Shown: piece by piece, positions 1 to 6,976 of the stretch
Numbering within the stretch: the first letter of the stretch is position 1
Layout of the letters: every line of letters starts with the position of its first letter
DNA from: an uncultured Dehalococcoidia bacterium
GTDB lineage: Bacteria > Chloroflexota > Dehalococcoidia > Lucifugimonadales > GCA-2712585
NCBI GenBank assembly: GCA_958295715.1
Contig: OY282372.1
Location: 1-55,210 of the forward strand
Reading direction: 5' to 3'
DNA length: 55,210 nt
Position numbers and translations under genes: made by a program
The notes under the pieces: generated by a model
What the model saw: only the letters and a program-made list of their open reading frames with translations
The model's database searches: none
Told to the model about the DNA's origin: nothing

Positions 1-600
1 TATCGCGGTTATATGCCTCGTTCGCATGTTGCCCGGGCCTCCCTCGGGGGGCGTCGGTGCGGGTGGTGTCTCCTGCTCCGGTACGGCTGGTGCGCCTGGA
101 GCGCCTCCAGCCGCCGGCACGAACCCCGGCGGAGCCGGCGCCCCGCCCCCCGCAGCCGTTGCCGGCGCCGACTGCTGTGCAGGCGGAGGCCCTGGCGGTG
201 GCGTCGGGGGGGCGGTTGATGCAGCGGCCGGCGGCTGGGCCGCCGGAGCAGGAGCGGGAGAGGGGGCGCCGCCCCCGAGGGTGCCGGGTTGCTGGCCCTC
301 CGGCACGGCCTTGCCGTGCTTGCCGACGTGGAGGGAGCGCGTCCCGTTCCAGTCTTTCCAGTTGGGGTTGATGATCTGAAAGATGATTCCGGGCCGAATC
401 ACGTCCACCCAGCCGTCCCAGCACATGCCGGCGCATTGCCCCGTCTCGTCGGCGAACACGACCTCCTTGCTGCGGTAGCCCTGGCCGCCTTTCCCGACGC
501 CCGACTTTACGGGGCCCTCTTGGAGGATCCACGCCCTCACGTTGCCGGCGCCGGCGCCGTAAGCGTCGGCCAGCGAGGAAAACTGCACGGGGCCCGCCAT
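1..600 (-). CDS. Single-stranded DNA-binding protein, OB fold (partial, 3' end outside window)
   Basis: The frame is open from the ATG at 600 to the left edge (200 codons seen). The start overlaps the stop of the upstream RHH gene as TGATG. Residues about 1-100 read like an archaeal RPA/SSB OB fold: a strand with FADETGQCAGMCWDGW, then IRPGIIFQIINPNW, then WNGTRSLHVGKHGK, the usual order DETG-W-G-I-N-WNG-L-VGK. After residue 105 the chain turns into a Pro/Ala/Gly-rich low-complexity linker that continues off the window, as in many SSBs with a flexible tail. It presumably coats viral ssDNA during replication. The OB-fold call is an inference from motif order; the rest is hypothetical. Confidence 0.62.
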   Translation of the reverse strand, partial: MAGPVQFSSLADAYGAGAGNVRAWILQEGPVKSGVGKGGQGYRSKEVVFADETGQCAGMCWDGWVDVIRPGIIFQIINPNWKDWNGTRSLHVGKHGKAVPEGQQPGTLGGGAPSPAPAPAAQPPAAASTAPPTPPPGPPPAQQSAPATAAGGGAPAPPGFVPAAGGAPGAPAVPEQETPPAPTPPEGGPGNMRTRHITAI

Positions 601-791
601 CACTTGCTCAGCCCCCCCTTCTTGATAAAGTCGTCCACTTCCTTCCTCTCGTTCAACTTCATCAGGTCGTAGTCGGCCAGCATGAACTCCAACTGCTGGC
701 TCATGGAGCGCTTGCCCTTGTCGGCCTTGTCCCTCAGCCTGTAGTACACGAGGTTGCTGACAGATATGGTTCTAAAGCCGTCCCGAGTCAT
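600..791 (-). CDS. Ribbon-helix-helix DNA-binding protein
   Basis: 63 residues. The N-terminal part has a short strand (FRTISVSN) followed by two helices, the second containing RSMSQQLEFML, the pattern of MetJ/Arc/CopG repressors, which dimerise through the strand and insert it in the major groove. It is the first gene of a minus-strand pair with the SSB-like gene, which it overlaps by 1 nt. A TATA-like box lies 27 nt upstream of the ATG, so the transcript is probably leaderless. It may regulate its own operon or the divergent region around the 1581-1621 inverted repeat (inference). Confidence 0.6.
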   Translation of the reverse strand: MTRDGFRTISVSNLVYYRLRDKADKGKRSMSQQLEFMLADYDLMKLNERKEVDDFIKKGGLSK

Positions 792-811
792 GTGCTAAGT
801 TGCGAGACCAT

Positions 812-823
812 GCCATATTTAAG
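812..823 (-). promoter_or_regulatory. TATA box of the RHH-SSB operon
   Basis: On the minus strand the sequence reads CCTTAAATATGG, centred about 27 nt upstream of the ATG at 791. This spacing places the transcription start at the start codon, as in leaderless archaeal mRNAs. Confidence 0.55.
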
Positions 824-837
824 GATAGAATATCACA

Positions 838-1095
838 CTAGTGCCTGGCCATCGCGTCCAGCGTGCCCTTCATGTGGGCCAAATCGGCGGCCATCGCGTT
901 CACCCGATCGTATATGTCATGGTGCGTCTTGCGGTCCTTTTCCGCCTGGATCTCGTACGATTCCACCCTCTGTTTGAGCAGTTCGAAGCACTTGGCCTTG
1001 AGCCAAAAGTGCCTCACCACGAACGCGGCGGCCCCCATGGCCGGCAACATTATGGACAGAATGAGGGGGATGGCCGCCTCCTCTATGACTATCAC
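838..1095 (-). CDS. Small membrane protein with coiled coil
   Basis: 85 residues from a GTG start that overlaps the stop of the upstream gene (GTGA). Residues about 5-25 (AAIPLILSIMLPAMGAAAFVV) form one membrane segment. The rest is a charged amphipathic helix with likely coiled coil (residues 30-85, EKDRKTHHDIYDRVNAM...). One membrane segment followed by a coiled coil resembles small phage holin-associated (XhlA-like) proteins in layout only; no motif proves a lysis role. It follows a tail-type structural gene, so a virion membrane or exit function is possible. Function unknown. Confidence 0.55.
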   Translation of the reverse strand: MIVIEEAAIPLILSIMLPAMGAAAFVVRHFWLKAKCFELLKQRVESYEIQAEKDRKTHHDIYDRVNAMAADLAHMKGTLDAMARH

Positions 1096-1502
1096 GGGGG
1101 CGCGTCCCCCGTCCCTACGGGACTCTCGTCGCCGCGCACGCACCACCACCGCACGGACTCCCTCGCCCTTATCCGCTTCCCGTCGGAGAGGACCGCCGCC
1201 ACCGTGTACCTCCAGAGGCCGTGCATGTCGTTCACGCCGTCTCCAGCACGATTCGTGTATGATATTTCATTGTCGTCTCCCAAGTTGGCGTCTATTAGGG
1301 GCCGCGTGCCGAGCTTGCGCACCTCCACGCCGTCCGGCCTCGTGAATATGACCTCGACGAAGGCGGGCCGCGTCAGCAGGAGCTCCCTCGGCATGTCCGG
1401 ATCGTCCACGTCCAGCAGGATTCCTGGGAACTTGTTCCCCGTGCTGTTCTTGGCCAACTCTATGACCCGAGTGGCTTGGATGTCTCCCGTTATGGTGGAC
1501 AT
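1092..1502 (-). CDS. BppU-like N-terminal domain protein, probable tail/baseplate component
   Basis: 136 residues. The pattern NKFPGILLDVDD, then AFVEVIFTRPDGVEV, DNEISYTN and GLWRYTVAAVLSDGKRI matches the beta-sandwich common at the N terminus of phage baseplate upper (BppU) and head-fibre proteins (a polypeptide stretch 'dG v...G.y.y.v...DG'). ATG start with a TATA-like box 27 nt upstream. It is transcribed divergently from the 1674 gene and coupled to the following membrane gene by GTGA overlap. Placement outside the main virion module is unusual; it could be a decoration or attachment protein. Moderate confidence in the fold, low in the role. Confidence 0.45.
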   Translation of the reverse strand: MSTITGDIQATRVIELAKNSTGNKFPGILLDVDDPDMPRELLLTRPAFVEVIFTRPDGVEVRKLGTRPLIDANLGDDNEISYTNRAGDGVNDMHGLWRYTVAAVLSDGKRIRARESVRWWCVRGDESPVGTGDAPP

Positions 1503-1521
1503 GGGATGCCGCCGCGCCCCT

Positions 1522-1529
1522 CCTATATG
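1522..1529 (-). promoter_or_regulatory. TATA box upstream of the 1502 gene
   Basis: The minus strand reads ACATATAGGA, centred about 27 nt before the ATG at 1502; leaderless spacing. Confidence 0.5.
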
Positions 1530-1580
1530 TGGGGATCCATCCCGCCCGCCTCATATAACCAACGTTTCAACCTTATAATG

Positions 1581-1621
1581 ATCCAACTGTGTGAATAACG
1601 CCGAAATTCACACAGTTGGAT
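1581..1621. repeat. Perfect 16-bp inverted repeat between divergent genes
   Basis: Arms ATCCAACTGTGTGAAT (1581-1596) and its exact reverse complement (1606-1621) are separated by 9 nt. It lies between the divergent genes starting at 1502 (minus) and 1674 (plus), immediately upstream of the plus-strand TATA box. Candidate operator, or a hairpin that isolates the two promoters; a role as a replication element is also possible. Confidence 0.75.
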
Positions 1622-1644
1622 CCGCGATCCGCCGCGAACTCATC

Positions 1645-1652
1645 TTTATATA
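1645..1652 (+). promoter_or_regulatory. TATA box of the 1674 operon
   Basis: TTTATATA is centred 26 nt upstream of the GTG at 1674. It is one of the clearest boxes in the window and argues for a leaderless transcript beginning at GTG. Confidence 0.65.
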
Positions 1653-1673
1653 CACCCACTTTCAACCCCAAGC

Positions 1674-2489
1674 GTGACACCCCCAGTAGGCACTCTCAAG
1701 AGAAACGCCTTTGGAACCGCCTCCCTCGGCGCCGTCATACTCATGCTCCTGGCCCCCTTCCTCGACCCCATAGAGGAGCACTTTGGCTTCACGATAGGGC
1801 CCGACGAGCTTGACCACTTTTTATACGCGGTGGGGATAACGGGGGGCATAGGAGCCGGCGTGGGTGGCTTTAGAAAGTTGAACGACCGCAAGCTCCGGTC
1901 GGCGGAACTGGCCGCCGGAGCCGGCCCGCAGCCTCCGCCGCCGGCGGCTCCGGCGGCAGCTCCGGCACCGGCTCCGGCGGCCAGCCGGCCGGCGTACCAG
2001 GCGCCGCCAGTCTATCGGCGGGAGCCGACTCCACACTTCGAGCCGGCTCCTCCCCCGCCGACGCCGCCGACGCCGCCGACTGAGGAACTTTTCAGGAATA
2101 CTCCCCCGCCCTACATGAGGGACTGCGGCATTGCCATGATCAATTACGGTTCTGACCCGCACAAGGGCAACGTGATATACGGGGATGATGCATGTCTTTG
2201 GGTAAAGGCGAAGGACATGGACGATTTCATCAGCGGCAGCCTCACGAACGAGAGGGGCAAGCGGATCCAGATAGAGCAGGCCTCTCGGGAGGGACACAAC
2301 CCGAACAACCCGTGGCCGGACACGCTGAGGTTCGAGCTCTTGATGCCGGGCAAGGGCTCCGCCCCGTACTCCCACCTGCCGCCGGGCACGTACACGCTCG
2401 TTATCACGGTAGATTCGAGGTCGCAGACCGACCAGTTCACTCTGGTCCCGAACAAGCGGCCCGCCGACCAGAAGGTGGCCGTACAATGA
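1674..2489 (+). CDS. Membrane-anchored protein with Pro/Ala linker and C-terminal globular domain
   Basis: 271 residues from GTG, chosen because of the leaderless-spaced TATA box. Residues about 14-30 (ASLGAVILMLLAPFL) and 49-65 (FLYAVGITGGIGAGVGG) are membrane segments. Residues 80-145 are a Pro/Ala-rich low-complexity linker. Residues 150-271 form a globular part that includes NVIYGDDACLWVKAKD and ends in a beta-rich stretch (PPGTYTLVITVDSRSQ) like an Ig-type strand pair. The protein probably spans the host membrane or a virion envelope-like layer and displays the C-terminal domain. No family recognised. Confidence 0.6.
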   Translation: MTPPVGTLKRNAFGTASLGAVILMLLAPFLDPIEEHFGFTIGPDELDHFLYAVGITGGIGAGVGGFRKLNDRKLRSAELAAGAGPQPPPPAAPAAAPAPAPAASRPAYQAPPVYRREPTPHFEPAPPPPTPPTPPTEELFRNTPPPYMRDCGIAMINYGSDPHKGNVIYGDDACLWVKAKDMDDFISGSLTNERGKRIQIEQASREGHNPNNPWPDTLRFELLMPGKGSAPYSHLPPGTYTLVITVDSRSQTDQFTLVPNKRPADQKVAVQ

Positions 2490-2692
2490 CCATACGGAAC
2501 ACCTTCGCCATGACGATGGACATCAACAAGGCGGTAATCGACCTCTGCCAGGCGAACAACTACATCGCCAGGGACAACAAGAAGCGCACAAAGGAGAACA
2601 TCAGTTCGGCGCTGGACCACATCAAGGAGTTCGTGGGCGAGCTGGACATGGAGCTCGAGTACAAGCACGTGCGGCGCCGGCGCCGGCTCTAG
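2486..2692 (+). CDS. Small helical protein, unknown function
   Basis: 68 residues; ATG overlaps the upstream stop (ATGA). Mostly alpha-helical (DINKAVIDLCQANN...NISSALDHIKEFVGELDMELEY) with a basic end RRRRRL that may bind nucleic acid. It forms an operon with the 1674 membrane protein. No family recognised. Confidence 0.6.
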   Translation: MTIRNTFAMTMDINKAVIDLCQANNYIARDNKKRTKENISSALDHIKEFVGELDMELEYKHVRRRRRL

Positions 2693-2717
2693 CCTCCTCC
2701 TTCTTTCCCCCCAATTT

Positions 2718-2750
<33 letters not shown>

Positions 2751-2840
2751 ATTAGTTAGTTGTAAGCAAGCATGCAACTGAGTTGTGAGCAAGTAAGTGC
2801 GGATGAGGTGGAGGGTGCGGGAGAGTGGAAACGCGGGCGG

Positions 2841-2856
2841 CATATACCCTTAAAGG
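2841..2856 (+). promoter_or_regulatory. TATA-like boxes upstream of the HNH-methyltransferase operon
   Basis: CATATA (2841-2846) and CTTAAAGG (2849-2856) lie 32-44 nt before the ATG at 2885. The second gives an almost leaderless transcript; the first would leave a short leader. Confidence 0.4.
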
Positions 2857-2884
2857 TGGCGAGTATCAGAATTTAGCGTACGAG

Positions 2885-3271
2885 ATGGCCAAATCGAGAT
2901 TCATAAAAAAGCCGAGGCGGGAGAGGGCCCGCGACTACATGGACCAGATGGCGGAGGATCTCGGCGGGGCCTGCTACATCTGCAAGGAGCCGTACAAGAC
3001 GTCGAAGGGGAAGCGGAGGCCTGGCATGGCCTTCACCATACACCACTTATACTACAAGGCCGACGACAAGACGTGGAAGGATTTCAATACCAGGCTCCAG
3101 TACTGGAAGTACCTCCAGCCGCTCGTGCACGTCGAAAAGGAGGACCAGTTCATCCTGTTGTGCAGGAGCCACCACAAGGCCGTCGAGATAATGGCGAGGT
3201 GGAGCCGCGCTAACTTCGGCCGCTTGTACAACGCCGTAGAACTGACGAGGAAGGGTGGGGGGAGCGGTTGA
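2885..3271 (+). CDS. HNH endonuclease family protein
   Basis: 128 residues from ATG 2885 (an in-frame GTG at 2825 is a less likely start because the TATA-like boxes lie inside it). A zinc-binding ACYICKE (CxxC) is followed by the HNH-type FTIHHLYY and a C-terminal LCRSHHKAVE, so the two metal-binding halves and the catalytic His are visible. A basic N terminus (KSRFIKKPRRER) could contact DNA. It directly precedes the cytosine methyltransferase, which suggests a nuclease acting on host or unmodified DNA, or a homing-type enzyme. Stop and next start are adjacent (TGA ATG). Confidence 0.65.
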   Translation: MAKSRFIKKPRRERARDYMDQMAEDLGGACYICKEPYKTSKGKRRPGMAFTIHHLYYKADDKTWKDFNTRLQYWKYLQPLVHVEKEDQFILLCRSHHKAVEIMARWSRANFGRLYNAVELTRKGGGSG

Positions 3272-4111
3272 ATGCGGTTCTATTCCATGTTCTCGGGGAT
3301 CGGGGGCTTTGACCTCGGCCTCGAGCGGGCCGGCCACGAGTGCGTCGGCGCCTGCGAAAGCAACCCTGTCGCGGCCGGAATTTATTCTAGACACTGGCCA
3401 GGAGTCAAGATCGACAGGGACGCGCGGACAGTCGACCCTGATGCCCTACCTCGATTCGACCTACTCGCCGCCGGATTCCCGTGCCAGCCTTTCTCGCTTG
3501 GTGGAAAAAGGGGGGGAATGGGTGACGCCCGAGGGCTACTCTTTGTTGAGGCGCTGCGGGTGGCGAGATCCGCTTCGGTGCCATACGTACTCCTTGAGAA
3601 CGTGCCGGGACTCTTATCAAACTCTAACGGAAAAGCGTTTCACGCGATACTCAAGACCATGGATGAATTCTGGTATGATGCGGAGTGGCAATGTATTAAC
3701 GGGCGCCGTTTCCTTCCCCAGAACAGAAAGAGGCTGTTCATTGTCGGACGTCTTAGAAGGGTCCCCACCCGACAAGTGTTACCGATCGCCGGCGATGGTG
3801 AAGATGCTCAAGACCCACAAGGAGAAGCAAAAGGCGAAGGGGAACGGCTTCGGGATAACGACGTATGCGGGACTATCGCTGCGTCGTACTGGCGGGGGCA
3901 GACCCCGCTGATAGAGGAGAGCGGGGGGCGGCTGAGGATGCTCTCCTGTACGGAAGTGGAGAGGCTCCAGGGATTCCCCGACGGGTGGACCGAGTACGGC
4001 GCGGACGGGGAGCGGGTGGCCCGCACCAACCGGTACGCCTGCCTGGGGAACGCGGTCATGGTGCCCGTGGCCAAATTCCTCGGGGAGAGGCTCGCGGAGG
4101 CGGCTGCGTGA
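3272..4111 (+). CDS. DNA (cytosine-5-)methyltransferase
   Basis: 279 residues with the ordered motifs of C5 methyltransferases: motif I FSGIGGFDLGLE (7-18) for AdoMet binding, motif IV GFPCQPFS with the catalytic Cys71, motif VI ENV (109-111), motif VIII QNRKRLFIVGR (150-160), and the C-terminal motifs IX/X in LSCTEVERLQGFPDGW and NRYACLGNAVMVPVAKFL. The target-recognition region between VIII and IX is short (about 60 residues). It transfers methyl groups to cytosine C5, most likely to hide viral DNA from host restriction; the target sequence cannot be read from the protein. Downstream ATG overlaps its stop (TGATG). Confidence 0.93.
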   Translation: MRFYSMFSGIGGFDLGLERAGHECVGACESNPVAAGIYSRHWPGVKIDRDARTVDPDALPRFDLLAAGFPCQPFSLGGKRGGMGDARGLLFVEALRVARSASVPYVLLENVPGLLSNSNGKAFHAILKTMDEFWYDAEWQCINGRRFLPQNRKRLFIVGRLRRVPTRQVLPIAGDGEDAQDPQGEAKGEGERLRDNDVCGTIAASYWRGQTPLIEESGGRLRMLSCTEVERLQGFPDGWTEYGADGERVARTNRYACLGNAVMVPVAKFLGERLAEAAA

Positions 4112-4284
4112 TGCCGGTGTACTGCGAGGCACACATCCGCGATACCGTCGAGTGCCCCATATGCGCCGGCAAGCAGGCCGCCTCGTGGACGGACAGCGAC
4201 GCATTCAGCATTGGAGTCAACATGCTCATAATGGGCGGGGTTATCGCGGCCGTGTGGCTGCTGTGTGGGAGGCCCGGCGCGTGA
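4111..4284 (+). CDS. Small zinc-finger/membrane protein
   Basis: 57 residues. The N-terminal half has Cys/His ligands (YCEAHIRDTVECPICAG), a likely zinc knuckle. Residues 36-53 (GVNMLIMGGVIAAVWLL) form a membrane segment. Start overlaps the methyltransferase stop and its own stop overlaps the next GTG. It is a probable membrane-tethered zinc protein of unknown role. Confidence 0.6.
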   Translation: MPVYCEAHIRDTVECPICAGKQAASWTDSDAFSIGVNMLIMGGVIAAVWLLCGRPGA

Positions 4285-4379
4285 TAGAGGTCGGCGAGGC
4301 CCTGATGCTGCTGGGGGGCGTAGGCTTGTCGATCGCGGCCGCAGTAGTGTGGTACGGGATATTTTTGGGGGGCCCGTGA
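4281..4379 (+). CDS. Single-pass membrane microprotein
   Basis: 32 residues from GTG (GTGA overlap). Nearly the whole chain after residue 6 is one hydrophobic segment (LMLLGGVGLSIAAAVVWYGI). The 1-nt overlap with the next ATG and the conserved packing support that it is translated. Function unknown. Confidence 0.5.
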   Translation: MIEVGEALMLLGGVGLSIAAAVVWYGIFLGGP

Positions 4380-4816
4380 TGCCCCGCACTTGCAAGGATC
4401 GGTGCCGGTATCCGGAGCGGCTGGGCGAGGACTTGGGCGTGGAAGTAAAGGTGTTCAACAAAAAGGCTCGGTATCCCTGCCGCCACTACTCGGCTTGCAA
4501 CAGGTGCGAGATCATGCTCACGTGTTATCCCGGGAACTGTTGCCCGTGCTGCGCGGACCGCCTCAAGCGCAAGTACTTCTCCGACGGCAGCCTGACGTGT
4601 AGGGGCAGGGAGACCGAGCGGATTCGGGAGAAGGCTGCGCTGGCCTCGTTGATGAGGCCCCGCGACTTCAAGTGCCTCGACTGCGGAGTCGGGCTCCTCG
4701 ACCGGTGGACGAAGCGGTGCGGCCCGTGCAAGCGGGAGCACGTGAAAGCATACAGCAGGGTGAACAACCTGGCTCGCTACCACAGGAAGCGCAGGGAGGC
4801 GGAGGCGGCGGCATGA
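4379..4816 (+). CDS. Multi-zinc-ribbon protein
   Basis: 145 residues, 14 cysteines. An N-terminal CKDRCRYPERLG is followed by CRHYSACNRCEIML, CYPGNCCPCCADRLKRK and a C-terminal ribbon FKCLDCGVGLL...KRCGPCKREH. The CPCC-then-basic-helix ending is shared with the shorter proteins at 4813, 8293 and 50019, so these form a family. It probably binds nucleic acid or a host transcription component through zinc ribbons (inference). TGATG overlap upstream, ATGA overlap downstream. Confidence 0.6.
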   Translation: MPRTCKDRCRYPERLGEDLGVEVKVFNKKARYPCRHYSACNRCEIMLTCYPGNCCPCCADRLKRKYFSDGSLTCRGRETERIREKAALASLMRPRDFKCLDCGVGLLDRWTKRCGPCKREHVKAYSRVNNLARYHRKRREAEAAA

Positions 4817-5058
4817 TCACGTGCAAGGGACACTGCACGCCCGGCTCGCCGAGGCTCGCGGCGCTCGGCGTAACGTCAGCAGCGTACGTGTTTGGAGGGG
4901 CGACGGGCGTGGGGAGAAACGGTCGGAAATACTGCGGCTCGTGCGCCGTGGTGTACGAAGGATTGCACGGCGTATTCTGCCCGTGCTGCGGCCAGCGGGT
5001 GCGCGCGAAGGCGCGGGGCGCGGCAGCGAAGGCCAACCAGAGGAAGTCGAAGGCATGA
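4813..5058 (+). CDS. CPCC-type zinc-ribbon protein
   Basis: 81 residues. Pattern CKGHC, then YCGSCAVVYEGLHGVFCPCC and a basic tail (QRVRAKARGAAAKANQRKSK). The layout CxxxC-(about 35)-CxxC-(about 12)-CPCC matches the paralogues at 8293 and 50019. ATGA overlaps at both ends. Likely nucleic-acid or protein-binding zinc ribbon; exact role unknown. Confidence 0.6.
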   Translation: MITCKGHCTPGSPRLAALGVTSAAYVFGGATGVGRNGRKYCGSCAVVYEGLHGVFCPCCGQRVRAKARGAAAKANQRKSKA

Positions 5059-5303
5059 GCCAGCACACCCTGTTCGGGCCGCCCGACAAGATGTACCTGA
5101 TCACGATCACGCCAGAACCGTTCCCCTTGGGGACCACGACCATCTACGTGAAATGTGCCGGGGACGAGGCGGCCAAAGCCGCAGCCCGACAGGAGATCGC
5201 CGAGTGGCGCGCGCTCGAGCCACACATGAAGGCAACATACAACGTCTGTGAGGAGCGCGTGGGAGGGGAGGACCGCGAGGTCTACAGGAGCAACGTGCCA
5301 TGA
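5055..5303 (+). CDS. Hypothetical protein
   Basis: 82 residues, ATGA overlaps on both sides. It starts with predicted strands (MYLITITPEPFPLG and TTTIYVKC) and continues as a charged helix (DEAAKAAARQEIAEWRALE). Only two cysteines, unlike its neighbours. No family recognised; the coupling puts it in the same operon as the zinc-ribbon proteins. Confidence 0.55.
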   Translation: MSQHTLFGPPDKMYLITITPEPFPLGTTTIYVKCAGDEAAKAAARQEIAEWRALEPHMKATYNVCEERVGGEDREVYRSNVP

Positions 5304-5455
5304 CCACGGACGTCCCGTGCTGGTACTGCGGCCACGCCCACTCGTGGCACCAGCACGGTTTGGCGTGCAAGGCGTTTGAAACCGATTGGAACGAGTACTG
5401 CGACTGCAAGATATACATGCACGAGGGGCGCCCCGTGGAGGAGGCGGAGGCATGA
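5300..5455 (+). CDS. Small zinc-ribbon protein
   Basis: 51 residues. CWYCGHAHSWHQHG gives a CxxC plus several His, and YCDCKIY gives a second ligand pair, so one zinc ion could be bound. It closely resembles the 51-residue protein encoded at 53282-53437 in layout (CxxCGHA near the N terminus, CxC near the end, acidic last residues EEAEA versus EDEA). ATGA overlaps at both ends support translation. Confidence 0.6.
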   Translation: MTTDVPCWYCGHAHSWHQHGLACKAFETDWNEYCDCKIYMHEGRPVEEAEA

Positions 5456-5649
5456 GCGGCTACCCCGAGAAGGGCGAGAACCCCAACCCCGAGACGTACA
5501 GGCAGAGGGCGTACGAGATAATCGCGCAACTCATACACCAGGATCTGGTGCAAGCCAGACGGTGGAACTGGGGCAAGGCGTTCGTGGATATTTTCGAGGA
5601 GGAGGAAGCCAACATGCTGGCCAAAGCGAAGGAGGCCGAGCCAGCATGA
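5452..5649 (+). CDS. Small helical protein
   Basis: 65 residues from an ATGA-overlap start. Predicted all-helical with a charged C terminus (DIFEEEEANMLAKAKEAEPA). No cysteines, no motif recognised. Operon member between a zinc-ribbon protein and a nuclease-like protein. Confidence 0.5.
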   Translation: MSGYPEKGENPNPETYRQRAYEIIAQLIHQDLVQARRWNWGKAFVDIFEEEEANMLAKAKEAEPA

Positions 5650-6107
5650 GCCCGCGCCACACCTGGGACGGCGAGGACGATGCCGAGGCCGTCACAACCG
5701 CCATGAACTACCTCAACTCCAAGTTGCCCCAGGGCGTGTACGCCGTCAGCCAGCCCTTCGTGCTGATAGATCCGGTGGGAGACTTCCAGCCCGGGATAGT
5801 CCAGCACGTCACGGAGGAGATGCTGGAGGTGATGAAGTCGGGCTACCGCAAGGTTGTGGTGCATCCGGACATCCTGGTGCTGCGCGCCGCCAAGCGCGCG
5901 GTTTTCGACCACAAGATCGTCTGCGCCGTCGAACTGGACGGGAGCATACACGACGGGCGCACCGGCAAGAAGCAGACCATGAAGCGCAACAAAAAGTACG
6001 CGATGGCGGGGATCGGCGTCGTCCAGGTCAACATGGCCGACTGCCACTTGGAAGGGATAGCCCCCCTAGAGTTTATGTGGGATGGCGTGAGGAAGCATAT
6101 ACGATGA
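5646..6107 (+). CDS. DUF559/Vsr-like PD-(D/E)XK nuclease family protein
   Basis: 153 residues. The second half has the core of the fold: RRAVFDHKIVCAVELDG type strand with VELDGSIHD (acidic pair D/E at the metal site), then KRNKKYAMAGIGVVQVN, which matches the 'E-D-G-x-x-H...R/K...K...GI.V..VN' order of DUF559 and Vsr-like nucleases. It probably nicks or cuts DNA; whether it acts on host DNA or on recombination or repair intermediates is not visible. ATGA overlap upstream and ATGATG overlap with the next gene. Confidence 0.55.
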   Translation: MSPRHTWDGEDDAEAVTTAMNYLNSKLPQGVYAVSQPFVLIDPVGDFQPGIVQHVTEEMLEVMKSGYRKVVVHPDILVLRAAKRAVFDHKIVCAVELDGSIHDGRTGKKQTMKRNKKYAMAGIGVVQVNMADCHLEGIAPLEFMWDGVRKHIR

Positions 6108-6943
6108 TGAAAAAGCGCACGAAAGTGGAGCTTAAGAGGGAACTGGAGATCCGCCGCGCCCGCCGCGCGGAGGAGTTCGCCGCCGTGCAAGCAAAGGCCT
6201 CGTCGAGGGTCCTCTCGTTCGGGGGGGGCGTCCAGACGACCGCGCTGTTGCTGAGGAACCCCGAGGACTACTCCCACGTGATATTCGCCGACACCGGATC
6301 CGAGGATGCCGGCACCTACGAGCACATAGAGGAGCGCGTGAAGCCGTTCTGTAAGGAGAAGGGGCTCGAGTTCGTCACGGTAAAGCATCCCGAGCTCACG
6401 CTGGAGGAGGACATGAGGGAGCGCCAAGTGCTCCCGATGATAGCCCACAGGTGGTGCACCAAAAACTTCAAGATCCGCCCCGTAAAGAACTACATACGGA
6501 GGACGCTGAAGGCGCGGATCCGGAGCCCCTGCATAATGGACTTGGGCTTCTCGACGGACGAGGCCCACCGCGCGGCCAACGAGTCCAACGTCAAGTACAT
6601 CTACAGGAACTACCCGCTCGTGTTCGACGGGATCAGCAGGGAGGGGTGCAAGGAGATCATCAAGGAGCATGGGTGGGAGATCCCGCCCAAGAGCGCCTGT
6701 GACTTTTGCATGTTCAGGGGGCGGCGCCACTTCCGCCAGATGTACCACGACGACCCCAAGCGCTTCAAGGAGATAATGGAGCTGGAGGAGCACTCTTGGG
6801 AAAAGCCCAACATGAAGAAGAAAAACAAAAAGTTCACGCTCTTGGAGGGCATCAGCCTCCGGCAGATGATGAACCAGGGCTCCAGCACGCTGGACGCTTC
6901 CTCGGAAGCGGAGGCGTGCGAGGAAGGATATTGCGGATTCTGA
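6104..6943 (+). CDS. Phosphoadenosine phosphosulfate reductase family protein (PP-loop ATPase)
   Basis: 279 residues. A PP-loop variant SFGGGVQTTALLL (38-50) binds the adenylate. HRWCTKNFKIRPV (116-127) and the block YPL..GISREGCKEII...PPKSACDFCMF carry C118, C182, C199 and C202, as in phage-encoded PAPS-reductase-like proteins where a cysteine cluster probably holds an Fe-S centre or zinc. Such enzymes activate or transfer sulfur; DndC-type relatives act in DNA phosphorothioation, others in tRNA thiolation. With a methyltransferase and two nucleases in the same operon, nucleic-acid modification is plausible but unproven. Confidence 0.8.
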   Translation: MMKKRTKVELKRELEIRRARRAEEFAAVQAKASSRVLSFGGGVQTTALLLRNPEDYSHVIFADTGSEDAGTYEHIEERVKPFCKEKGLEFVTVKHPELTLEEDMRERQVLPMIAHRWCTKNFKIRPVKNYIRRTLKARIRSPCIMDLGFSTDEAHRAANESNVKYIYRNYPLVFDGISREGCKEIIKEHGWEIPPKSACDFCMFRGRRHFRQMYHDDPKRFKEIMELEEHSWEKPNMKKKNKKFTLLEGISLRQMMNQGSSTLDASSEAEACEEGYCGF

Positions 6944-6947
6944 AGGG

Positions 6948-6953
6948 TTATTA
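6948..6953 (+). promoter_or_regulatory. TATA-like box of the 6977 gene
   Basis: TTATTA is centred about 27 nt before the ATG at 6977; a GGAGGGC also sits directly before the ATG. Confidence 0.4.
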
Positions 6954-6976
6954 GGGGCACGTGCCGGCCGGAGGGC

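Noticed and set aside
838-1095. Firm holin call for the membrane/coiled-coil gene
   Set aside because: Only topology matches; no endolysin or second lysis gene was recognised nearby.
6104-6943. Firm dndC (phosphorothioation) call
   Set aside because: PP-loop and Cys cluster fit the wider PAPS-reductase family, but no dndB, D or E partner is visible.
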